Assembly: GCF_000237925.1 (NCBI RefSeq) | Contig: NC_031496.1 | Location: forward strand, 7,613,801-7,677,800 | Reading direction: 5' to 3' | DNA: 64,000 bases | Origin: Schistosoma mansoni | Lineage: Eukaryota; Platyhelminthes; Trematoda; Strigeidida; Schistosomatidae | Shown: positions 55,565-64,000 of the stretch, one piece after another | How positions within the stretch are numbered: the stretch's first letter is position 1 | Layout of the letters: every line of letters begins with the position of its first letter | Program-made: the position numbers and the translations under genes | Notes under the pieces: generated by a model | The model's input: the letters and a program-made list of their open reading frames with translations, nothing else | Databases searched by the model: none | Told to the model about the DNA's origin: nothing

Positions 55565-55807
55565 ATGAATTTCTCAACTCACTATAACCGTAAATCATAC
55601 CTTTTAATGAAACCAGAAGATAGATCAGCATTTAAGATGACTGAAAGGTTAACCGTGCTAAGAGATGTAATAAGTAGTGTGATGTTAGACAATTCAAGTC
55701 CATTTAAAAGGTTTACATTAGCAATGAGAACTAGAAAGAAGAAAATAAAAGCAAACAACAAGAAACGAAAAGAAAACAATAAGTCAAGTAGCTATCTTTT
55801 TACGTGA
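55565..55807 (+). CDS. Candidate short ORF or terminal exon with poly(A) signal
   Basis: 80 codons ending TGA, with AATAAA at 55834-55839, 27 nt downstream. Contains KPEDRSAFKMTERLTVLRDV and a very basic C-terminus (RTRKKKIKANNKKRKENN). No repeat overlap and no recognised domain. AG-rich bases before the ATG (CCACTCAAG) give a weak possible acceptor. Confidence 0.3.
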   Translation: MNFSTHYNRKSYLLMKPEDRSAFKMTERLTVLRDVISSVMLDNSSPFKRFTLAMRTRKKKIKANNKKRKENNKSSSYLFT

Positions 55808-55955
55808 TGATTATCTTCGATCCATATGGTTTGAATAAATTTCATCGAATTATAAAGGATACAACAACCTCAAAAAAGAAAAAAAGAACAAAAATTTTAT
55901 TGAGGTTGAAAATTGATCAATAAACTAGTCAGAGAATGACCTAGTCCCAAGGTGA

Positions 55956-56372
55956 TGTTATGACTTTATAAAAAATAAGACCGTATCCAATTAGTTATGA
56001 TTTTATGTCCGGCTTTTATCACGTGAGTTATACAACAATCGAAATACGACTTGTCTAATCTTAACACTGTGCCAAATCAATGACGTTCGACCAGTATGAG
56101 CAGCCTAGCATTCTTATCAGTCCTTTGTCCGCTTAGCCTTTCCAATTGTGGCCGGGAGCGTGGGAGACAATAATCAATAAACTGAATATAATTTATCGAC
56201 AGTAAATCGTATAATAATAATCCGTAGGTCAAAATGAAGGTTATAATAAGATGATTATAGATATACACAATCTAGTTACTCAATAGTTAAACAATAAGAA
56301 TATTTATAGAATAATAGTCCATTAATAGGTCCCAGAAATTACCCATACTTATGTCTTCGCTAGGATATAACA
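55956..56372 (+). mobile_element. Solo LTR, internally deleted
   Basis: TGTTATGACT ... GGATATAACA; closest to 25648-26215 but lacking about 150 bp in the middle (jump near CCAATTGTGGCCGGG). Flanks GGTGA and GATTC do not match. Confidence 0.75.
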
Positions 56373-56824
56373 GATTCTGTTAAAAGGTAAAAGCCGGATA
56401 TACTTACTCATAAATGTATTTAAAATACAGGTAACTATAAAGTTACATTCTACTCATAAATAAACGAGAGAATGGGTGCTAGTACTCAACGTATTACTAG
56501 GTAATTTACATAAATTAACAAGTCAGAAAACCTAACTTTGGTATGAATTTTAAAACTAATTAGAATGACTACAAACTGTAAACATGGCCAACAAACCTGA
56601 GGTGAATAATTGTTGAAAATAATCTTTCATTCCTATATTTCTTGTTTAAGCTATTTAATAAGGGTTTTGTCAATACTATTTACATGAAATTTATTAATCA
56701 AGCGGACGCTTATCCCCGGCTTTGGGGTATACATTTCGGTGTGTAGTTTAAGGAGGTCATATCTAGATATTGAAACTAATAATAGAAGTGAGATCAAAAC
56801 GAATAATTAGATATATTTGAAGGA
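56373..56824. other. Spacer, unassigned
   Basis: No gene or repeat recognised. Confidence 0.35.
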
Positions 56825-57172
56825 GTAATTTAAATCTCCCCGTTAGTGTTATGCACTGAGGCTGATCCGTCTCTGTTGGCATATGTGTATCCTGTGTGAA
56901 CCGTTTTGAAAATCCAAACAAGATACGAGCATTTTAAGCAGAGTTGAATCTAAGACCAGCAGTGGAATCTAAGACCTGCATCTTGTCCTCTTTGGAACTC
57001 TCTAGCTGAGTGTCCCTGATTCCCGGTGTTCATGTTCACACTAGGACTTAAATCTAGTACCTTTCATCTCAATCTACCAACGTCCAGGAACATCCAGCTG
57101 ATGAGTCCCGAATGAGATGGAACTCAAGCGTCCTAGATTCTACTTCCAGTTACTATTCAACTCTACTTAACA
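56825..57172. mobile_element. Ancient Sm-alpha-like inverted pair
   Basis: CTCCCCGTTAGTGTTATGC ... AACTCTCTAGCTGAG (minus side), then CATCCAGCTGATGAGTCCCG (plus HHR side). The plus HHR keeps CTGATGA but GAAAC is GGAAC, stem II is broken and stem III is lost. Confidence 0.65.
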
Positions 57173-57412
57173 ACTAATTCATCCAGGATTTTAACAAAGT
57201 TTTTAACTGACTCTAATATGCTATTACCGGATAAATGAACGAGTCAGAAAGAAGTTATGACGTAATACCCCAACGGTTTTAAGCTTGTAACTCTATAAAA
57301 AAACCTTTAAACAACAAAACTATCTGAATTTCGTTATGAATGAGACTTGAGAAATAAGTTCAATTTGATGGATTTTTCAGATGATAGCAAAAGTATCTCT
57401 AAAATAATTCAA

Positions 57413-57516
57413 ACGGCCGTCCAGTGCTTCCAGGTTTTCGATGGTGATCTAGCTTCAATTGACTCATGATTTCAACTTTGAAATATACTGAAATCTCCAC
57501 AAATCCCCTTCTGATT
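57413..57516 (+). mobile_element. SINE-B 3' piece with perfect 9-bp duplication
   Basis: Only 104 bp: starts ACGGCCGTCCAGTGC, inside the HHR nine bases before its predicted cleavage site, and ends CCCCTTCTGATT. Duplication ATAATTCAA at 57404-57412 and 57517-57525. A plain 5'-truncated insertion proving that the 3' end is the fixed end. Confidence 0.85.
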
Positions 57517-57975
57517 ATAATTCAATATACATATAATCTATCCTCCCCCCCCCATCAATAAACATTTATTATATAACAAAAGTACTTTTTTTTCAGTGAA
57601 TATCTTCAGAAGGACACTAATCAGAATAAAACAATCAAACAAACAGACACACAAAAAAAAATACCATATTCAAAATTCACGTATTTGCTCAATAAACATT
57701 GATCTATAGATTTTTTGTAACTTGTGACCTTGAAAGGAATTAAATATTCTTTAATCGTTGATGAAAAAAAATTTAAATTTAGAAATGTATGAAAGTTGTT
57801 GTGTTTTTTTTTTGTTTTGTTTTTTCTTCGTCATTCGTAATAAAGTTTACCATGAGAAATTGATCAATCTTATTGTAATGAAATCTATATTGATTGACAA
57901 ATAAATAAGATGTATATGTATCTATGTTAGAAACAAAATGTTAACAAGAAATTTACACACTAAAAAGTATTCAAT

Positions 57976-58331
57976 AGCGACTGACTCCATGAGGTATTTC
58001 CTGGAGTTCTAGTGAGAAGTAGTAACCAGTGGCGTTCAACCACGTCTGTTGTAGAGATATCAACTCACTGAAGACAATGGTGAATGGTTGCTTAATTTCG
58101 TGGATTGGTTGAAGTTAGACATTTACACCATTGGATGCCGGCCGGCTCAGTGGTCTAGTGGTTAAGCGCTCTGGCTCGAGACTGGTAGGTCCTGGGTTCG
58201 AATCTCGCGAGTCCCACAATAGGAAGAAACGGCCGTCCAGTGCTTCCAGGTTTTCGATGGTGGTCTAGCTTCAATTGACTCATGATTTCAACTATGAGAA
58301 TACTGAAATCTCCACAAAACCCCTTCTGCTT
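57976..58331 (+). mobile_element. SINE-B full-length monomer, HHR deleted, with 11-bp duplication
   Basis: Not folded back: starts AGCGACTGACTCC, then GGAGTTCTAGTGAGAAG, A box GGCTCAGTGG (58144-58153), B box GGTTCGAATC (58195-58204) and 3' end CCCCTTCTGCTT. Duplication AAGTATTCAAT at 57965-57975 and 58332-58342 defines both true ends. About 30 bp, from after CGCGA to GAG/TCCC, including the 5' half of the HHR, is deleted. Confidence 0.9.
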
Positions 58332-58342
58332 AAGTATTCAAT

Positions 58343-59149
58343 GACTATATTTAGACTCATACTTACACAGTTAAGAAACAGATAAATAAATTTTACAAGA
58401 GAATTATATGAGTAGAGAGGAAGATGAGTAGTGTAACTTTCTAAGTAATCTAGTTGAAACATAATGAATATAATTAAAAAATAGATGGATATTTTTACAC
58501 AGTGATTCAAATTCAACATTCACATCATAAGGATTGAACCACCTGAATGAAATGATACGTAATTAATGTACATTATTGAAGAGTTACAATCTTGGATGAA
58601 ACAATTGGCAAGTGCTTTCTTGGTATTAAATGCAGTGTATAATATAGAAAATTCCCAGGTCTATCCGACACAGATCCTATTAGCTACGAATAGACCAGCT
58701 CTTGAAGACAGGAGTTGACTATGAAGGTATTTGAATATAATTATAAATAAAATGTATAATAAAGTACAAAATAATTATCGTTCAATACAAACACCACGCT
58801 CTAGTTTTTCAATAATTGTTTAGCTTATATCAGTTTGTCATTCGAGGTTACTAACTTAGTTCTGGATGCCATCTTTTTTCAATCTGTGTACACTTAATGT
58901 TACTTATTTGTCTATTACTAATTATTTGCTGATACAAGTTGATATTAGTTAAAATAAAAGATTCTTCAGTGTGGTAATTATGATACAGAATTAGAATTCT
59001 CATCCAACAGATAATTTATTGAGTTTGAAGGATAAATTCTACAGATATTTACTACGACACACAATTAAACAGGAAATTACATTCAATCCATCATATGAGA
59101 CTACATATAATTGTATTACTGTCCAGTATTGATTATATTTCTATAACAG
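58343..59149. other. AT-rich spacer, no gene seen
   Basis: Only random short ORFs. Confidence 0.4.
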
Positions 59150-59450
59150 TGCGCATTCAAAATCCCGCACGTGAGATTTGAACCCAGGACCTTTAATCTC
59201 GCACGTGAACGCCTAACCTCCAGACCACTGAGCCGGCATCCAACGATGTTAATGTCTAACTCCAACCAATTCACAACAATGTGCGACCGTTCACCATTGT
59301 CTTCAGTGAGTAACTGCTCACTGCTGAGGAGTCCTATACTAGGACGAAATGGCCGTTCAGTGCTTCCAGGTCTTCAATAGTGGTCTTACATTCATCGATT
59401 CGTGGCATCGATGTAAACTCAACAATCTCCACAACCCTATACTGATATTT
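59150..59450 (-). mobile_element. Old SINE-B fold-back
   Basis: Inverted tRNA-like part (ACGTGAGATTTGAACCCAGG, CCTAACCTCCAGACCACTGAGCCGG), then sense HHR end (CACTGCTGAGGAGTCC ... GGACGAAATGGCCGTTCAGTGC). Sense HHR core: CTGAGGA and GAAA kept, but CTAT/GGAC stem II and triplet GTT are changed. Confidence 0.7.
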
Positions 59451-59924
59451 CTTTAAGTAAATATGATATTCAATGGTATTCGATACTTATACAATAAAAA
59501 TTAAATGTTTTCTGGTAAATTATTACAACTGTAAAAATGTAGTGCAGAAAGGATTTACTTAACTGATTGACTATAGTTATTACGGATCGAAGAACTACAC
59601 TGTATAATTCTCGTCTGAAAAGTATTTCGAAAAAAATGGACGGGCAAATCTAGGTTTTAGTCTCACTAAGAAATATGAAAGAGAGTAAGCTGATTGAATG
59701 TGATAAAAAAAGGGAAAATACTATGACAGTGATGTGCATGTATTCCCTGTTGCTGATTAGATAAATCAGTGATACAAAGTCAATGTCTGAACTTGTCTGA
59801 CAATGATGTAAACTCTCTGTATGAAACTATAGATGACATTTTTAAGGAAGGTTATCCCATTCACGTGTGATTTTTAACTACCAAACATCTTATCAACACT
59901 CGAAGAAAAAACCATTAGGCCATG

Positions 59925-60090
59925 ATGTGGTGTGGGCTATTTATATCAACATAAGTAGTATACATCGTGAGTCAGGAATAGAATATCTGGCAGCAGAAGA
60001 TTGAGAAGGGAAGAACAGAAACAGAAAGCAATTGATATGGAAATCCATGAACATTGAAGTCTGAGACAATTAATGAACATTTTGCAAATG
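59925..60090 (-). repeat. Dispersed repeat R fragment
   Basis: Reverse complement of the 28600-28800 part (GGTGTGGGCTATTTATATC, AAGATTGAGAAGGGAAGAAC). Confidence 0.6.
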
Positions 60091-60155
60091 AAGTATCAGA
60101 GTATGGTTTTTCTATTTTACCAAGCAACTTTGTAATTTGTGGTAAATACATAGTC

Positions 60156-63100
60156 GCCCCCAAATGCCCTGGTACGGCTGAGAGTGGGGAGAGTCCACTC
60201 TCCCTCTCGAAATGCTCTCACATGGCCACGCGAATATATAGCCTCTGCCACAAAAGTCCTACTCACTGCCTTCTCGTGGCATTACTGTTGTTTACGAAAG
60301 TGAGAGGACGAAAAGCGAATGTCCGGCGCTTTAACCGGGTTGGTGGACATGGAGGGTCCACCTAGGGGAGTTGGAAAACCCTGATTCCAAACCAATGGTG
60401 CATATGGGCTCCAGTATCCTGATGGAACGAATGGCGAATGGACCTGCTGTTGGTCACCGGCTACCATGGGACTGCATCTCCTCACGATGCTCCACTGCCT
60501 TGTGGATCAGACCTTTCGTTCAAAGGCTCGGGGTGTGGCCCCCTAAGAAAACCACCTGCTTCGGTTTGGGCACCCGGGCAGCATCACAGCCCACACACAA
60601 ATAAATGAAATGATGAATTCTATTGACGATACTATTCTCGCTCATACTAGGAGCAAGACAATTTACATTATTATTATGATTATTACCATTATTATTATCA
60701 TTATTATTATTGTTATTATTATTATTACTATTATTTACTACGTCGCTTTTTCACTCCCTTTATTCCCAAATTGTGTATCCTTCCTTTCCAACTTATGCAG
60801 TAGCTCGCCCATGGTGGAAACTCTGTTCTATCTAAATGATCTCCAGTCACTGTCTGGTTGAAAGTGAATGCTTCCACCGATTACGAATACTGAAGCAGTC
60901 TTTCTGAAACCACGTACGCCGTTCAAGCTGGCTTCCTTCAACGTTCGCACACTAATGCAGATCGGAAAACAGATGGGGCTAGCTATGTCTTTAGAAAGTC
61001 TTAATGTTGATGTTTGCTGTCTATCCGAGACCCGTATTCAAGACTCTAGTGAAGTACTACAAATTCGCTCTCCATCTGTCGCTTCGAAAAGCTTGTTTCA
61101 CGTGTGCTTATCCGGGGACTCTGTGGCACCTTTGTCTGGTCTTGCAGGTGTTGGTGTTGCACTAAGCGCTAGGGCTGAGGCAGCACTAATCGATTGGATC
61201 CCCATTAACAGTCGGTTATATGCTGTTAGATTAGAAAGTTCCATCAAAGTGAGAAGAAACCGGCGTGAGAAACGGTGTCTTTTCGTCATCTCCGCCTATG
61301 CCTCGACAGATTGCAGCCCGAATGCAATCAAGGATGAGTTTTACCACCAGTTAACTGTTCTTCTCCAGAAAGCGCGTTCGACAGATATTGTAGTATTAGC
61401 CGGAGACTTGAATGCTCAGGTCGGGCGTCTAGGCACAGAAGAGAGTCGTTTAGGTGGCCGATGGGGACTTGTTGGTCGCAGGACAGATAACGGGGACCGT
61501 TTGTTGCAACTGTGCACAGACCACAACCTGTTTCTGGCTAGCACTAACTTCCGGCATAGCCATCGCCGGTGTGCCACCTGGCGTCCTCCCTCTGCATCTC
61601 AAGCCTGGACTCAGATTGATCACATCGCGATCAGCTACCGCTGGCGTGGTTGTGTACAAGACTGCCGCTCCTTTTGGAGTACCTATCTGGAGTCTGATCA
61701 TGCCCTGGTCTGCGCCAATCTTACCTTACTTTTCAGTGGCCGAAGGATTGACCACCACCAACGGATCGATGTTAGTAAACTGGCTGCAACATCTGTTGCA
61801 AGTAAGTATCGAGCGGAGCTAGCCTCTAGGCTAGCTACCATCCCACCGAAAAGTATAGATGAGCATTGGTTGCATCATCACGACGCCATGAAAATGGCGA
61901 GTAAAGCCGCTTGCGGCTTCGCGAAACGTCCCGCTTACAAGCACTGGGTTTCTTCTGGCTCCTTACAACTGATCGATGCCCGTCGGTCTACTCCGGGTGA
62001 TCGTGAGTTTGACCACAAACGAAGGCTGTTACATAATGAAATCGGGCAAAGCTTGCGTAAGGACCGAGAAGCCTGGTGGTCGGAGCGTGCTAACGAGATG
62101 GAAGCAGCAGCTGCATCTGGTAACTGCCGGAAGCTCTTCCAACTCATCCGAGCCACTGGCAGCAAGAAGTCTGGTGTGAGTGAAACAATCCACGAGGATG
62201 ACGGGATGCCAATCACTAACATCTCTCAACGTCTTGGACGATGGGCGGAATTTTTCGAAGGGCAGTTCAACTGGCCTGCTGCTCCGGCAACATCAACCAG
62301 TTTGTCCTGCCCCCCATGGCCGGTGACGACTGATCCACCAAACGAGGCGGAAGTCCGCGAGGAACTCCAACTCTTGAAACGTTACAAATCACCGGGCCCA
62401 GATGACTTACCTCTGGCTCCTTTTAAAGATAGTGGTGACTTTCTGACTAAGGAACTGACGGTGTTGTTTGCAAAGGTTTGGGAGCAAGAAAGTGTTCCAA
62501 CATCATGGAATGAGTTGATAGTCGTCCCTATCTTTAAAAAGGGTTCACGTTGTTCCTGCAATAACTACCGTGGGATAAGTCTACTTCCGATTGCGTCCAA
62601 ACTATTGGCTTCTATCATTCTTCGAAGGTTGTTTAAAACCCGAGAACGATTGACTCGCGAGGAGCAGGCTGGTTTTCATTCTGGTCGAGGATGCATTGAT
62701 CACATCTTCACCCTCCGCCAAATGTTAGAACACCGTCATACTTATCGCAGGCCAACAATCGTAGTGTTTCTTGATATCAGGGCTGCCTTCGATTCGTTGG
62801 ACAGGACTGTTCTCTGGGATTGTCTATTGAAGAAGGGTGTGCCTGAGAAGTTCATTAACATCTTAAAGGCCCTGTATACGAACACCTCAGGCAGAGTGAG
62901 GGCATACAACCACCTTTCTCCCTTGTTCCATTCGAGCAGTGGGGTTAGGCAGGGTTGCCCAATCTCACCATCCCTCTTCAACTTTGCCATCGACGACATC
63001 CTGGAAACAGCTCTGATGGATGTAAGTAATGGTAGTGTGGATATGTTGCCTGGAGAACGACTTCTCGACCTCGAGTATGTGGATGATATTGTCTTACTGT

Positions 63101-64000
63101 GCGATAATGCCCAAGGCATGCAATCCGCACTTAATCAGTTGGCAATCAGTGTCCGCAGGTACGGCATGTGCTTTGTACCCTCCAAGTGCAAAGTACTCCT
63201 ACAAGACTGGCAGGATTCTCATCCTGCACTCACCCTAGATGGTGAGCAGATTGAAGTAGTTGAGAAGTTTGTGTATCTAGGTAGCTATATAAGTGCTGGT
63301 GGTGGCGTGAGTGATGAGATTCATGCACGTATAATGAAAGCCAGAGCGGCTTATGCCAATCTGGGCCATCTTTGGCGCCTTCGTGATGTTAGTCTGGCTG
63401 TAAAAGGTCGGACCTACAACGCGTCGGTGAGAGCAGTTTTGCTCTATGCTTGTGAAACCTGGCCTCTCCGAGTTGAGAATGTTAGACGTCTCTCTGTGTT
63501 CGATCATCGTTGTCTCCGAAGGATTGCTGACATCCAGTGGCAACACCATGTTAGTAATGCAGAGGTTCGGCATCGTGTGTTCGGGCGCAGAGACGATAAT
63601 TCAATTGGTGTCACCATCTTGAAACATCGACTTCGGTGGCTTGGACATGTTTTACGAATGTCGTCCCAGAGACTTCCACGTCGTGCATTATTTGCCGACC
63701 CTGGGACTGGTTGGAAAAAGCGGAGAGGAGGTCAGTGTATGACATGATGTGGTGGTATGAAAGAAAGCTGCAAAGGGCTAGCTTCTGTTGGTCCTTCACG
63801 ACTCCCTGGCTGGGGTCCGAGAGATGGTGCAAAACAGTGGCTAGAGACGTTATCAGATATGGCTCAGAATAGAAGCCAGTGGCGATCCTGCTGCAACCTT
63901 CTTTTACTTTCTACATAAAGAGTGGTTCTAACTTTCTTAACTGAAAGAGTCTCCTGGTTGTACATTTCAGTCCGCCTTATCTTTTCATCCCTTCTCTTCC
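60156..64000 (+). mobile_element. LINE family A, 5'-complete, running off the window
   Basis: The 5' end GCCCCCAAATGCCC matches the start of the 5190 element, so it is likely the true terminus. About 712 bp of 5' UTR follows, with an (ATT)n run at 60662-60735, then one EN-RT ORF and 3' UTR beyond 63918. One-ORF EN-RT design and size suit the schistosome SR2/RTE-like group; this assignment is tentative. Confidence 0.85.
60868..63918 (+). CDS. LINE endonuclease / reverse transcriptase ORF with one in-frame stop
   Basis: Copies the element's RNA into nicked DNA. ATG at 60868 follows an in-frame stop at 60859. Apurinic-type endonuclease motifs: FNVRTL (res ~24), SETR (~54), GDLNAQVG (~178), IDHIAI (~250), SDHAL (~276). 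RT motifs: NYRGISLLP (~566), FLDIRAAFDSLDR (~634), GVRQGCPISPS (~692), catalytic YVDD (~737). C-terminal LLYACETWPLRVE and LRWLGHVLRM. A TGA at 63745-63747 interrupts the frame after residue 959. The same frame then stays open to TAA at 63916 and matches the C-terminus of the 32446 copy (GWGPRDGAKQWLETLSDMAQN). One substitution therefore separates it from an intact 1016-residue protein, and the lost tail may or may not be needed. Confidence 0.9.

Noticed and set aside
58141-58210. tRNA gene
   Set aside because: A and B boxes are present, but the cloverleaf and acceptor stem are not kept and it is part of SINE-B. The same holds for the tRNA-like parts of Sm-alpha copies.
1-64000. CRISPR array or bacterial operon
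   Set aside because: No regularly spaced short repeats; direct repeats are SINEs, LINE tails or microsatellites, and coding is intron-split.

Overview
The window looks like repeat-dense, AT-rich intronic and intergenic DNA of a blood fluke (genus Schistosoma). The support is: (i) two families of tRNA-like SINEs carrying hammerhead ribozyme (HHR) sequences, one matching the known schistosome Sm-alpha family; (ii) 15 nt identical to the 3' end of the schistosome spliced leader, joined to a retrocopied mRNA; (iii) a Merlin-type DNA transposon fragment; (iv) TTAGGG repeats; (v) non-LTR retrotransposons with one EN-RT ORF. The species cannot be fixed. Nothing bacterial is present.

Layout. 1-16 kb: SINEs of both families, solo LTRs (2299-2812, 15036-15527), a non-autonomous element sharing its 5' end with a LINE (5190-5714), a short inverted-repeat element (10798-11098), and a spliced-leader mRNA retrocopy inside a tandem Sm-alpha dimer (12172-12439). 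16.2-29.8 kb: one host gene assembled by hand from small exons on the + strand. It encodes a signal peptide and two six-cysteine saposin B domains. Introns hold SINEs, a solo LTR and a deleted Merlin copy containing telomere repeats. 30-44 kb: LINE ends, solo LTRs and fold-back SINEs. 44.4-46 kb: a 5'-truncated minus-strand LINE with an open RT frame and a long (GTAA)n tail. 46-60 kb: more SINE, LTR and LINE fragments, with a few gene-like ORFs. 60.2-64 kb: a LINE that is nearly full length on its 5' side (EN and RT intact, one in-frame TGA) and runs to the window edge.

How the parts relate. Many insertions carry target-site duplications that can be read directly: 8-21 bp for SINE/LINE-type insertions, 5 bp for several solo LTRs and 8 bp for Merlin. 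Both HHR SINE families share unusual traits: a tRNA-like A/B-box head, an HHR whose stem III is a self-complementary hexamer, and frequent fold-back copies with both outer ends equal to the SINE 3' end. The most notable findings are the hidden saposin gene, the second HHR-SINE family with its fold-back form, the spliced-leader retrocopy, two 5'-end-only LINE insertions, and the telomere-repeat tract inside a transposon.
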